Positions 1 through 18,200 of a DNA stretch of 64,000 nucleotides are shown here, piece after piece. Under the pieces are notes generated by a model. That model saw nothing but the letters and a program-made list of their open reading frames with translations, did not search any database and had not been told where the DNA came from. Position 1 is the first letter of the stretch, and every line of letters starts with the position of its first letter. Origin of the DNA: Mesaphorura yosii (Eukaryota > Arthropoda > Collembola > Poduromorpha > Tullbergiidae); the NCBI GenBank assembly GCA_009869945.1, contig WIXG01000048.1, positions 1 to 64,000 of the forward strand. The letters are read 5' to 3'. The position numbers were made by a program, and so were the translations under genes.

Positions 1-894
1 TGAGCCAGGGCAGTCGAATTTCGATGTCAAATATTTTTTGTTAAAGTCCTTGGGGTGTAAGCTTTCGATTGATGTATGACTCGTCAATCGCGAGCGCTTG
101 GCCGAAAACAGGGCCTTAACCGGAACCATCCTTTGCAAAATTCTAATGAAAATCCTCAATCGTAAGTCACTTTTAGTTCTTCTAATCACTGAATTATAAT
201 TCTTGAAATCTATGAAGAAGTGTTAAAATATTGTGGTCCTTCTTTTAGCGAGGACAGAAAAGCACGACACAACAAAGCAAGAGCAAGTGGAAAAGGTCCG
301 CGTTTTTTTAGAGCTGGTGCTTCGGTTTCCATTCTCCTCTCCTGCTATTGGTTTTTTGACTTCGGTTTCGACGTGAGTCGCAGCAAAATCATGCCCGTGC
401 AATGATTTTACAGCAGTATGAGCGTGACACGTGACCGGCTTGATTTTGGTTTTGATTACAAGTGCGCTTACAGAAAGAGTATTAAGGAGGTAAAGCCACA
501 ACGAACCCGATTTATTTTATATACAAGAGATTACTGTTAAGGCTGAGTACAAAAATATTATTATTACATCGTACAACAGTAAAATCATGACAATAATGAC
601 GTGACAGTTGTGTAGCACGAATTATTAGTAATTAAAATGCGTAAGAGCCTACAAGGTATTCGAACCATACGCTCAACAAAAAATATTCCGAACAATGAGT
701 TACCGAAAAAAGAATGAGTAAAAAGGCTAAAACCTAAGCATAGTAATACTTACTAAGTTGTCAAATTTATGGTAAAGTAGTTCATTCATTTTAAAATAGT
801 TGATGGAAGATGCAACTGTTTAAATCGTTAAGGTGCTAAATTTGTAGATGCACCCGCAGATTAAGCTGCTGCCTTAAATTATTTCCTTTATCTC
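1..894. other. non-coding 3' flank of choline kinase
   Basis: No coding exon, RNA gene or repeat could be supported here. The open frames near 220-500 overlap on both strands, resemble no known protein, and look like chance. The stretch is AT-rich and lies downstream of the kinase gene read from the minus strand. Its right part (roughly 880-983) should be the kinase 3' UTR. Confidence 0.5.
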
Positions 895-900
895 TTTATT
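895..900 (-). terminator. putative polyadenylation signal of choline kinase
   Basis: The minus strand reads AATAAA about 85 bases after the kinase stop codon. Position and orientation suit the cleavage signal of that gene. A hexamer alone is weak evidence. Confidence 0.4.
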
Positions 901-983
901 TTCTTCAAAAAGGCCGAACTGGTGTCAAGGGGTACATATTGCACCGATACTGTTGATAGTCCACATCGAAGACTACTGCGAAC

Positions 984-3900
984 CTATGTGAATTGTTCAT
1001 TTTTCAGTTTGAAGTAGGCCTCAAGTCGACTGACCCCATACTCCTGTATTGAAGCATAAAATGTAAATTCACACACCATTCAATAAATCTACTCATCAGC
1101 AAAGTGAATGTACCCAATAGCCAAATGGAATTTTGGATATTTGAGCGTTGACAATTGCCCAAACACTCCAGAAGAAATGTGAGCACAAAGTGAATGCTTG
1201 AACTTCCTTGAGGATATGGTCTTGGTCGAACAACACATAGTATTGCTTCAAGTCAGCGTCAGGATTGTTCAACTTGTACTCCCGGCGAAGCACGTTCGTG
1301 TACGAGCGAATGAATCGGACCTGAAACAGAACGACATTCACTTTCGTCCATTGCACTTGCAGTTCGGAGTTTTAATTGAGCGCATTTGTGATTTGTACTT
1401 ACTTGCTCCTTCAGCGTTGGCATGTTTGACGCATCAAATGCGAAGTGCGGATGCTCGGCCATGTTGTAATTGTAACTCCATTCGCAAAAATGGTTGGCCA
1501 AGTCAAATCCGCGGTAATTGTACGAGCAATACTCAAAGTCAATCAGGACGAGTTTCTCATCCAGCGTCTTGGGATCGGAGCGAACGAGGATGTTGCCTTC
1601 TTGCAGATCATTGTGTGAAAACACTACCGGGCTTCCGACAGTCGGCAAGAATTTTCTAAAAACCCAGAAGTAAAAATGCATTGTAAAAAAGTAAGAAGTC
1701 GAATTGTTTTGTAAATTACGCACACGGGTTACACGAACCTTAGCCAAAGGAGTTCACTGTCGAGATTGTAATCGCGCAAGGTCGATATAATCTCCTTCTC
1801 ACGTGTGCCAACAGAGCCCGGCTTGGCCAGGTTCTCGTGAATGTTCCGCATCCACCTGAAGTAAAATCAAAGAAACACGTTGCATTAGCAGTACGCAACC
1901 TTTCGTCACTTCTGTATAACAATTAAAGCAATAAAACTGAAAATGGAACTTGTATTATAATAATAATAATTTGTTTATTTATTCTCGGCTCCTGCGTACT
2001 AAGACATAAGCCGAACAACATTCTCACGGCATTTACTTCACATGTGCTAAAAGTTAGAAAGAAATGAGAGGGCTAAATCTACAAGATGCGCTCACCCGGG
2101 CACTCGTTGAATTAAGAGTCGTTCTGTGGCGCAGAGGCACCCCAGCGAGAACGGACACCAGACCAAAGAGCCCAGCGCCGGGGGTCCGCACCTCCATTTC
2201 GGGGAATTCTTCACATTTATCATTATCATCTTAATGAGGTGCGGACCCCCGGCGCTTGGCACCAGGCACTTCAGCCCAATGCCCATCCCCGGCGGACAGA
2301 CCTCACTCCACTCGCCGAGAGAGTCGGCGCCGGAGTCGCTTGCGCTACCAGGCCGTTCGCGGGTGCCCGGGTCAGACTGTCTCAATTACTACGTGCTGAT
2401 TTGCAGAAGACGGAACTTGTATTACACTCAATATGGAAATGGTATTAATCTAGAAAACTGACCTCAATCAATAAATTAGCATGGTAATTTTTAAATTGTT
2501 CACTGAATTTTAAAAAGTAGGGCGGTTCGAGTCGCGACCGATTAAATCGTGCAACGCAAACTATGTGGGAGACTTGCCGGTCCAGCGTGCCCCACAACCA
2601 CGACGGCTCCTTGCATATCGGAATACTGAGCGAATGAATCTGTGCCACTTTCTGTGTGATCAATCTGCTCATGTCGGGATCACGCAATTCAGTCGTTAGC
2701 AATGCTCGCGCCTGCCATACCAAGGAAACATTTTCATTATACGACTATACAATTAAAAGTTCAACATTTGATGAAAAATGAAGTCTGATTGACTTGGAAC
2801 ACTTTGTACTTACCGGAATGAACTCCTCGATGCGTCCGCCGGGAAAGATTCCATGGAGTTTTGGTCCCAAATTGCGTTCGGAAAGAAGCGCAAAAACGAC
2901 CGTTTCTGACATCAGTGACTCCAGCGCATCCGCTCCGTGAACCTTCAAAGTCGTATTCAACAATTACTGGTCTGTACAACGTGCTGTAAACTTGTCACCA
3001 AAAAATCTAATTCCCCCAACTAGTGATTTAATGTTTGGGTTGACGCCCGACCGAGAATGCCAGGGAAGCCATGTTTTTGAGACGTGAATCTCTGCACAGC
3101 AACGCATTTATCCAGACATGGACCCTTCAGGTTAGTCATTTGGACTCTAGGAGTCGGCATGCCATATACCTCATTCATTCCAGCCCTGCACTAGGCAGAA
3201 ACAATAATTGAGAGCCAACACATTCATTTTCATGGTCAACCAAATTACAAATTGGCTCTCACATGACAATTTCAATGTTAGAAAGCATTTACCTGGCCAT
3301 AAAATCGAAGCAGGACTTCAATGGGCTCGTTGTCGGTTGGTGTCGTGTTCAGAGGCAGGGCACAGTGGTACAACCAGTTGCTGAGTCCACCACTAGGAAT
3401 CATTAAAAAGTTGTCACCAAAACGGTTCATTCATACTCGAGCATGGGAAGAACTAAAGACGTAATTTGCCGAGTCATTAGAATGGAATTATGAGTAAGAG
3501 GAGCATGGTCTTGCGAAATGCCAATGAGATTAAGAACTGCGGTCATGCGAATGAACTTCCTTGGACTGGGCATGAACTATGAGCAGCGTACGAGGAATGA
3601 GCACATGACAGATGAATCAATGAAATCTCGAGTCTCGCTCGAGTGATTATCCGATTAGCGATTAAATACGTCGCAGTGAGGTCATTTCACTGATTTACGT
3701 TTGCAAACCGAGTGTAAATGTGGCGTGGAGTACGTAACTCTCACAACTCACAGCAGACTTTCATAAGAGACGTAATTCGCCGCCTTATCACCACGAGTCG
3801 GTGGTCTCGCTCAAAGAAGCTGCCGGGGCTCGTAATCACACGAAATTGACCTTGTTTCGGTATTCAAAACCGCAGATGAAACGTAAACACAGAAACACTG

Positions 3901-4614
3901 AATGATCGGGGTTTGCCTCTGCAAATATTTAGGCTAAGTGTGCGTTACATGTCTCGCTCGGAACTGCGATGTTTGCGGGTGAGACAGACGCCCATTCAAT
4001 CTATTCGTGAAAGCTTTTGGCTTTTGAGTTACGCCAGCTAGCCAAGCCAATTTCTGTGTCTGGTATCGCGTATCACAAATCTTACGACATGTGGTATTGT
4101 CTATGAATCTGTTTGTACTCGCACAGATCAGATGTTCTACTTCAGGGTTATTTTTACGCGCACGTGGGTCATAAACTTGATGCGTATGTACTCGAATGTT
4201 TTCCATTTGCCAATTTCGACGAACGTAACGGGAACTTGCGTGCTGAGCCCATGGACAACATTCAAGCTTTGTTTATCTCGTATGTATCGAAAAGCAGTTA
4301 ACTAACAGTGCTTCAAAATCAGGTTATTTTGGTAGAAACTGATAAATCGAGCATGGAAAATAACTATGGTCACTGCAAAGCGTCTGGAATCTCGAATCTG
4401 CTGATGGGGCTTGTGCTATCTCTGGACGCTGAGGTCGCCTCATCTCACAGAGTACGCATTGACCGCGCATATGGTATGAAACTGTACTGACTTACCTCAC
4501 ACGCTTCAAAACGAGGTCTCTTGCGTCAATCTGTTTCCAGGCACCGTGAAGGTAGTCGCGACAGATCCGGAAGACTTTCTTCCGAATGTCAGCTGGCAGC
4601 ATGCTCGCTTCCAT
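984..4614 (-). CDS. choline/ethanolamine kinase (8 coding exons)
   Basis: Cytosolic kinase for the first step of the Kennedy pathway: ATP-dependent phosphorylation of choline (or ethanolamine) for phospholipid synthesis. Exons on the minus strand: 4614-4496, 3392-3293, 2942-2814, 2711-2463, 1855-1739, 1655-1403, 1320-1114 and 1043-984. Family motifs are clear: the nucleotide-loop segment SGGLSNWLYHC in exon 2, ERNLGPKLHGIFPGGRIEEF in exon 3, the Brenner-type catalytic motif HNDLQEGNIL and the metal-binding IDFEYCSYNYRGFDLANHFC in exon 6, and a C-terminal GYWEYGVSRLEAYF that matches the family end. About 400 residues, normal for the family. The start is the first ATG after a plausible 5'-UTR acceptor. 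All introns agree in phase except the one between exons 4 and 5, where the ends assigned give phase 0 against phase 2 (see findings). Choline versus ethanolamine preference cannot be read from the sequence. Confidence 0.93.
1945..1957. repeat. target-site duplication, left copy
   Basis: GGAACTTGTATTA, identical to bases 2412-2424; together they bracket the retroposon in the choline kinase intron. Confidence 0.75.
1958..2411 (-). mobile_element. retroposon insertion (LINE 3' end or SINE), 454 bp
   Basis: The element is bounded by an exact 13-base duplication, GGAACTTGTATTA, at 1945-1957 and 2412-2424, as expected for target-primed reverse transcription. On the minus strand it ends in GAATAAATAAACAAATT followed by an (ATT)n tail, typical of the 3' end of arthropod non-LTR retrotransposons. 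The body is GC-rich, unlike the surrounding AT-rich intron. No reverse transcriptase is encoded, so this is either a strongly 5'-truncated LINE or a SINE. It lies in the choline kinase intron between exons 4 and 5, in the same orientation as the gene. Confidence 0.75.
2174..2256. repeat. perfect 21-bp inverted repeat inside the retroposon
   Basis: Bases 2174-2194 and 2236-2256 are exact reverse complements, 21 of 21, separated by a 41-base AT-rich loop. The arms are very GC-rich. A transcript of either strand would fold into a stable stem-loop. Confidence 0.85.
2412..2424. repeat. target-site duplication, right copy
   Basis: Exact second copy of the 13-base motif at 1945-1957. It starts immediately after the last base of the insertion. 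Confidence 0.75.
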
Positions 4615-6158
4615 TGTCAAGCCTGTAATGAACGTTAGCAAGAATTTCCGAGGACAAGCCCAATTATTAGACTCGTTTTGATAGGGATACTCTCAGATGT
4701 GTGTCTATTGTATGCTGTTGCCGCCTCAGCGTGCGGTTCGTTTAGGCAGGCTTTGAAAATCAATTAACTTTTGAAGGATCAGCGTCGGTAATACAGAATC
4801 ACGATTGAGACTGCTTTCTGTTTACACTTTCGCTTTAATTTGTCTGCGTGGACTGACGGAATGTCGGCAAGCAACTGAACTGACGCTGAGCTGCAACGCG
4901 CAGAGCCCAGACTGTCACCACAATATGAAGAGTGAGTTGGAGAATAGTAGTATCATATCGTGAAACCACAACCGCTGTTAGAGTTAAATGTAGTGCTTAA
5001 GAAAGCTGTTAGTACAAACGCGCTTGATATTCTGGAGCCGCTTTGAGGTTATTCGTGCTTACGCTTGGTCTTTCTTTGTCTTTAGTCTACGCCTGTAGTA
5101 AAACTTTGACTTGCACCACACCTCTCCATTTCTCTTTCAGACTTGGATTTATATTACTCAATGTTACGGTATTCTACGCATGACCTTCGACCCATTGCAG
5201 TAAGTGCAATTACATGTCTAGAATTTCGGCTATGCCAAACTTTACTACATATATAATTAATAGTTTTAAAAGCTGCTTTGACGGGAGGGAAGCGAGCGCC
5301 GGTGTTCCTTCTGTAGCGGATTTCTCCTGCTCTGCAAAGGGGAAACGTGGCGACCATTGTGGACACTTTGCCGGCTACGCTCGACGAGATTTATCTCTTC
5401 GTTAGTTTTCATTTTATTCCTGCATAATTGTCGCACTTTAGAAATGTGTTTGTCCACGTATTTCGGAATAACACCATGCTTCTAATTTAGTGTACGTTAA
5501 TTTTCCTAATCGGAACAATAAGTTTTAAGTTGTTGGCCTTCTGTTTCGCTCATTGATCTGCAGCGTACCCTCCGCAGCGTCATTGGACTGCAGGTCTGTG
5601 AAGGCAGCGTACAATCAGTTCTTTAGCCTCCGTCCGAGTCCGGTTTGGGGTATAATTGCTCGGCGACATAGAACGGATGCTGATGCTGGTAATTCCAGAA
5701 GCCAGCAGCCGAATGATATTTGAACTTATTGCCAAACTCCGATAGGCAAAACAACAAAACCTTTGAGTTCCAGTAAACAGGATCATTACAATTCAAAAAT
5801 AAATTGGAGATTCCAGTTTCTCATACGCAAGCCTTACATTGCACACATGTCTTGAGTCAGCAGTCAGAAAGCAGTGTCTTGCGATCGCTTGAGTCTAAGC
5901 TTATCAAAGAGTTAACGAAAATTCTTGTTGGTGCGTCGCCTTTCTACTTGTCGTTTACTTATAAGAGCTGTCAGAAACAAATCATAAAATGAAGAATTTG
6001 CTGTACTGACACAGACACATGAAAACATCGCAATAGAGGAACTGTTTCAAAACACGACGAAAGGAACGTCTTGCGAGTCAGAAAATCGGCAGAGTGCGAT
6101 AAGAATGGAAAAGCCAGGAAAGAACTCACGCAGATTTTTGCACTGTTGCTGCTAAGTA
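4615..6158. other. spacer between choline kinase and MYRF
   Basis: Upstream region of choline kinase. A splice acceptor just before the kinase ATG (minus strand, ...TTACAG then GCTTGACA) suggests one or more 5' UTR exons in this stretch, but they could not be placed. The short frames at 5154-5460 overlap on both strands and resemble no known protein. No repeat was seen. Confidence 0.4.
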
Positions 6159-6164
6159 TTTATT
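6159..6164 (-). terminator. possible polyadenylation signal of MYRF
   Basis: AATAAA on the minus strand, 1.2 kb beyond the MYRF stop codon. The stretch between (6165-7381) has no coding exon and is AT-rich, consistent with a long 3' UTR. Nearer hexamers may be used instead. Confidence 0.3.
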
Positions 6165-7381
6165 CACTCCGTCAAAAGTATTGCAGGGTTGTAGCATACA
6201 TTTAACCTAAACATGCTCGCCTAAACAAATCAGCAAGATATGACAAATAAATTTTGCTGACAAATCGAATCGAGTACAATTGCACTACATTCTCGTGAGA
6301 CATAAATCGATTGTAAATCTACAGCTTAAGTACAAGGAAAAATCAGTAGGATATTCATTTCGCACATTAATCTAATTCTACCGCTTACAGCATATCTACT
6401 TTTCTTTTGTTCCTCGCCATAAATTACACTCCAACGATGCAGAACACTAAAATTTTTCCATTAAAGGGATAAATAAGAGCGATTAACACGTGTTCTACTC
6501 ATTGCTAGTTACAATGAAGTGCATTTTATAAATTATACGCCAATTTTGAAAAAATCACACACACAAGCCTAATATTACTTTGAATTGTAGACTCGATAGG
6601 ACGACCATAGCAATACTTTTTTGTTCTCTCTTTGATGCATACTCTGATTTGAAAGGATTCATTATTAGCAGGAAATTAACTGACATGAGCGTCACAGCCT
6701 CGGCTAGAGTATTTTGTACCAAATAACAAGATTAAATAAACAATACACTAAAATAAAATTCGCAATACGAACTAAACTGAGTCTGAGCACTTTTACAACT
6801 TGCAAGAAATCCTTACTCAGATTTACAAAAAATATAATTCATCTAGATTGGATGCGCATATCTTCCAAGCATGCGTACAACTGAGATTTAGAAACGTACT
6901 ACCTTTCTTGTCGGACAGAAAATAAAAATGTCATCCAATGTATCACAGCTTTACAGTAAACTTTTACTTTTTTCACATGAAAATAGAATAGAATTGTCAT
7001 ACCTCAGCGTACTAGGAATTGTCATGACCTAATTTATTTGATTGAGGTTATGTTTGACTATGAAAACGGTTGCTTTTTTGCCTTTTCACAACTTTTCACA
7101 CCTTGAAATTCATACACACGTTTGGCTATTTGTACAACGGAATCTCTGATTTCTTGGCCTTCTCAATGGCCAACCTTTAGAACTTGGACGGATGACAAAA
7201 TAAGAGCAGGAAAGACACCATGTTGTCAAATAGCATAAATGTCCTATTAACATTACGAGACATGAGCGTACATTCTCTTTGTGGATACTATTAGCACAGG
7301 TTTAAACCCAAAAGATTAGCAACGACATATAACACGATGTGTTGTCTAAGCTAAAGCTACTGTAGAGTGACAACGAAGTGT

Positions 7382-12802
<5,421 letters not shown>

Positions 12803-14529
12803 TTTACAACAGCGAGAAACAGAGATGCATAACAAAATATGTCGCAAAATGCCCCATTTGCAAGTAGCGTAGTTAAAGAAATCTGATGATCTGATTCGCT
12901 CCTTAACGTTACTCTCAAAGTTAAATCGACTATCGACTTAACATCGAAGACGGAAGGCTCTGCCAATGGTTTCTGACTTGTGAGGCACCTCACTGCTCAT
13001 GTCCTTCAATGTCAATATTTGGCGGTTGACGTTGGACGCGTACTGAGAGCGCAAGTGAAACTGAACATTTCTGAGACTGCAGTGATGCTTGATTCCTCGT
13101 AATACAGTGGGCATGTGTGTCAGGAAAGTACACAATAGAAGATGTGATAGAGATAAGGCATAGACTGAAGAGATGAGTTCCACGAGCACACAGCGCTGAT
13201 GGCAGAGATGATTAAGTTTCTATTTCCTATTAGATTCCAGGCGCAATAGGGAATGGCCCACTCGGGGAGAAAGCGACAGGATTTGTCGAACCGTTTTCTC
13301 ATGACGCCTTTCATTCAATGCATAAAGTCCAATAGAAAGCCGGGAACCCGAATTATTGACGCCGTGCACGTTTGGGAAGCACGCGTTTGGTTGTGCGTTT
13401 GCCTTCCTTAGAGAAAGTAGTCCAACAATATGTATAATGTTCAATTCGTCTGAAAGAAGTGGAGTACAAAATGCGGACATAAAATATTTCCTTCACTGAC
13501 AAGTGGTGAGTTATTCAACTTTTGAAAGATAATACCACGACGAATTACATGTGCATCATAAAACTGAAAACGGAACTCTCAACGCGAAGTTGATCTCACA
13601 CGAACACTAAGCGGTCATAAAATCTGCGTAGCTGTTTATTGTATTAAGTACTTATCAATTCGCCATTGAAGGATTTTTCATTGTCTTAGGTGACGCGAAA
13701 GTATTTTTTTGTCAAGATGAACATGCATACATGCTACATGCAGCGAATGAGTAACAAATCCGTACCTTTACATGCATGCAGAACGAAAGGATGCGATAAC
13801 AATGGAATAAGTTCCGTTATTGATTCCATAAAAACTCAAATTTACATACTTAGAAATTTAGGATTATGTACACAAGTGCAAGGAGGCAATGCGATACGAT
13901 GCGTTCGTTTCGCTTTGTTCCGTAGCTCTGACCGCGTACGTGCTACATTTTAGACGACGTCGGTAGCACGCGAGTTACTTCACAGCTTTTTATTTTTAAG
14001 GCTTGCTTTTCAGAACGCTTAATGGATGGCCGAAATTTGTGGATTTGCGAACAATTGTCAAGAATCAGCACCAGTAGCTATGATCAGTGCCAGCGTCTGA
14101 AATTTGAACACCTTCTACTTTGAGTGCGGCAGTTAATTGCTCTTCGAGATTGAAATAAGATTACTGGCGCTTGGTGTCCCGAATTTCAGGATTTCTAATT
14201 ACTGGCTCCGAACATTCCGAACACGAACAGGTCAGCGTCGGCAGATGCCAAATTCTTATTCATTTTGTATTAAAATGTGCAAAACTAGAAAGGCAAAGGT
14301 ATGATAGGTCGACACGTGTTAATGTGGACGACATTCTCATTCTGTCGAGGGATCAAGGCATCAGCGTTTAATTGGATATCGATTATTTCACCTGTGACCG
14401 TGTTCCAGAAACAGGTGTAGAAGCTCATCAAACCAAGGGTGTGTACGTAAATCACTTATACTTGTATCGTATCGTGCTACAACTTATTAAATACTATAAT
14501 GCTTCGCCAGGGCAGACAAGTATGAATTA

Positions 14530-15242
14530 CCGTATTTTACGTTTTAGAACCCCTGGGCTTGTATTGTTTCAAAGGTCAGATTTTTAAGGGCTTAGGACGC
14601 AATAGAGGCCCATGGGCTCGTAATTTGACCATGGGCCTTTATTGTCTCAAACAAAAAAAATACACTTTGCCCCTTTTGTCTCAACGGTTGTACCCGACAC
14701 ACAATCAAGCCACAAGGCAGTTTCGTCACACGCAATGATGAACCCCGAGTCGTAGTGTGTTGCCAGTCTTTGTTTACGCATGAAGCGAATAAAATTGACG
14801 ATCTTTCGGACGTATTCGGCTGGCGGCTTCTGACAAGCGGTGGTCTTTCTTCTGAGAAAAAGGTTGTGCCGCTCCATAAATCTACTCAGCCACCTCTCGC
14901 CTCCATCAAATTCAGAAGTGCCCGGTTGGTTGTGCAACTCCTCAGCTTTGAGTGGTATCATTTTACATGATACGGGCAGATTCTTCTCCCTCTATTCCCG
15001 GATTAAATTAAATTAAATTTAAATTTGCGGCCCATCCCATCGTCATCTTTTCAGAACGGCTCCATCTTTAAATTAACGTTAGTAAAGTAAAGCCAAAGTT
15101 AGTAAAATAATAATGTCACACAATCCGCACGTACATTTGCTTCCCGGCTTGCCTCCATGGGCTAGTATTCTTTCGAACACCCGATTTTTGGCAAGCTAAG
15201 ACCTCGATAGAAGCCCATGAGCTTCTAAAAGGTAAAATACAG
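14530..15242 (-). mobile_element. internally deleted pogo/Tigger-type DNA transposon (713 bp)
   Basis: The ends are inverted repeats: the left begins CCGTATTTTACGTTTTAGAA and the right, read on the minus strand, CTGTATTTTACCTTTTAGAA (18 of 20 identical). Each end is flanked by TA (14528-14529 and 15243-15244), the target duplication of the Tc1/mariner-pogo superfamily. The inside holds only part of a pogo-type transposase (14647-14961, minus strand). At 713 bp it is far shorter than an autonomous element (about 2 kb or more), so it is a non-autonomous deletion derivative. Confidence 0.75.
14647..14961 (-). pseudogene. pogo-like transposase fragment
   Basis: An open frame of 104 codons carries the CENP-B/Tc5 helix-turn-helix signature (ERWLSRFMERHNLFLRRKTT) and runs into the first part of the DDE catalytic domain (FIIACDETALWLDCVSGTTV; the D of CDET is the likely first catalytic residue). 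The closest remembered relatives are pogo elements and the domesticated vertebrate protein POGK. The N-terminal region and the rest of the catalytic domain with the second and third acidic residues are missing, so it cannot act as a transposase. It lies within the inverted repeats at 14530-15242. Confidence 0.8.
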
Positions 15243-18200
15243 TAATATGAATTATGCATGAATGTCCATGCTTTGCTCCGTGAGCTATAACTAATAAGAT
15301 TGTATCAATTTAATACAGCAATTGTTACAACAAAGTGTATTTTTCAAAGCTCATTATTACGCTGTATGATCGGCAAGGGTCGACGCGGAGGGCTCGAGGA
15401 CTCAGGAGACACACGAAAATTAAATTGCATTAGGACAGAGGACATTTTAATCTATGGAATAATTCAATAAAAGCATTATTTGCCTGTTGTTCCGGTAGGC
15501 AGTCAGTTTTTGATTGTTATATAACTCTAATTTCCATCTCATTTCATTCTCCTTTCCACTGCTTTTAATTATATCAGGCACACGTTCACGTTGGCTTCCC
15601 AAATTATCCATGAACGGTGTAAATAAGAAAGCCATTCGCCGTTCTTTGTCTCACGGTGGCTTAATGACTCAATGCGTTCTCCATCGTAATGGCTTCACCT
15701 GCGCTGCCGCGTGGAGTTGTGGACGACGTAGGCCCATTCTTCCCCATGAAACAAAAGGGTGAATTAAGTTTATGTTGGTAATAAAACAGGACGTCCATTC
15801 AGTCCTTCTACCAAGTCCTTTTCCTATGTGCCCTGACTTGTCGCGCTTTCGTCCTTGTCCACAGCAAATAAATTAAGTGAATAAAATTCCCGAATATCCA
15901 AACAACGCGAAATCCTTTATTTGTGTATTTAGCGATCGATATCACGCTCGTCATCGCCATCGTCACTTGTGACTTGCCTTCCTTTTTTATCTCGTTCGTC
16001 GCGTCGTGCGTTGTGTTGTGTTGACTTTTCATTATTCTTAATCTTTTGTCTCACGGTAATAATACCTTCAGCCGCTGCTCTGGGAAAACAGGACACACAC
16101 AGTTTCTGTGAACGCGTGTCTGCCTATCTGCCAGTCAACCTGATTTCACCGTTCACCTGCATTTTTCCATTTCTGGTGCCTCAACCCCTTTGACGCTTTT
16201 GTTTCCATTCTGATGTCTCTTCAGTTCTAAATTACAGGCAGTGATCGAGGCAGTAGCGATTTCCTAATATTCGTTTTATGACCGAGCAGGCACTGTAATA
16301 TTCAGAACCTATTATTTCCACATTTAGGCAAGAGAAATGTCATGTTTCCAGACAATTTGCTCAGCGCTAATGCTTATAATTTGTATTTGCATACAAACAC
16401 AAATAGAAAGAAAGTGAGTTTGGACAACCTTTCATCGGATTACTCGGGAGACAGTTTGTACAAAATAGTTTACCCGCAAATCTCAGCTTACCCCTCTCAA
16501 CTCCTACTTCGAAATTGCATTTTTATTTAGCTGATGGTTGCTGCCCTTCGATTTAAATCGACAATGCATAAAATGGAGAGAGAGGATCATGTCTGATGAT
16601 TATTTGTGGCAAATCAAGCTAAGGAAACACAAATTGACGCAAATACTGAACGAGCGCAATTTAACGCATGACTTGTTCAATGAGATCTAATTTTGCACCT
16701 CGTCAATACACTTTTTTGTGGTTTCTCTCCCAGAAAATTCAAGTTTACTTGCGATTGCAAATTTAAAGTAAAAGCTAAAAATGGGAATCCGCGAGTTTGA
16801 CATTGGCTCATGAAGCGTGCAAATGAGATCAACAGTGAGAACGTGAATTGGGGTATAACGTCTTCACTGCAGCGAGAAATGAGCCACTGTTTGTCATCCA
16901 CGACACTGAAAATGTTAAGACCACGACGAGCGAGATGTAATCAGGCGAAACAGGTCACTTCCAAGGCACTTGTTCACTGACACAGCAAATTTAGCAATAC
17001 ATTCTGATCAATTTGAGTAGGCAACTCGTCACTTCTATCAAAGCGCAAATCATGTGCAGCGAAAGTCAAAGTCCAATGATTAGCTTTCTATTTCACTTTT
17101 CACAGAAACGCTTATCTAATCTTGCACTTCTTCGACATCTGCCCTATTTAAGTGTGCACACTGCTTTGTCAATCCATCAAAAAACACCTTGACATGGAAA
17201 GCGACCAAGTCTCGCGATATAAATGAATGCATCCCTGACGGACGTCGTATCGAATTGGACAGCAATTGAGACTTCCGATCGCATCATGTGTGATCGGGCG
17301 GCGAATAAAATATTCATGAAGACCAAAGCTTTAGCGGGGATCGCTCTGAGGAAGCAACAATTACAGTGTAATGATACCGCTTTCATCATGTTGCAGTTGG
17401 ACAGCTAATGTGAGAATGAAAGCAGGTGATTTAATAAAAGAAACTAATTCAGACGCATTATTTTGAATAATAGTGACATTCTACAGTGACAGGGCTCATA
17501 ATCATCAAATTATACTGCCCTAAGAGCAATCGGGTCAAAACTAAACATTTCGTCTGAAATATGCTGGGTTTAATTTCTTCCGGTCTCCACTTTCCAGTAA
17601 ACTCGTCTTGTCTGTCTTGCGATGAGTTTATTCAACCAGAAGTAGGGCACAGTCCAATGGGATTCTATTCACCCACAATTCAGCTAACAACTCAGCATTT
17701 TCAAAATGGAGCCGAGTTGTTTCATTTTACAATTGCCCACAAAGCAGGACAATTTCTCTTACTTTAGTCGACCTTCTTACAACAGCCAACTGTCGTGGTT
17801 AATTTGGAGTACTTTCGAGCAATTAAAATGTTAAAGTGTTTTGTTTTAGAATTATGCAACATTATTTTGATGCACAGGTCCAACTTTTTATATTTTTCTT
17901 CAAAAGTTGTATTGTGCATGTCCGACAGAAAACGTCACGTACTTTCCGTCGTAACATGAGGAAGTGAATGAACGTATGAACAAATTTTCAAGTTATTAAG
18001 CATGCTGACTGCGTAGCGTGAGTAAGTTATGTCAGTGAAACTCGTATGAACTTGAGGCTATGAATTTTGTTATAACTAATAAAATGGAGCATTATTCTTT
18101 ACGACATGTCAATAGGTTTGCAAACGGGGAAAAAGTGCGAAATACGCACAGCGCACTTAATGCCTGGCGCTGTGGCTTGGGCCCACCTGTGAATTTAATT

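Noticed and set aside
5154-5460. Overlapping basic frames on both strands upstream of choline kinase
   Set aside because: The Arg/Ser-rich translation results from local GC content; no homologue was recognised and the frames do not connect to the kinase in phase.
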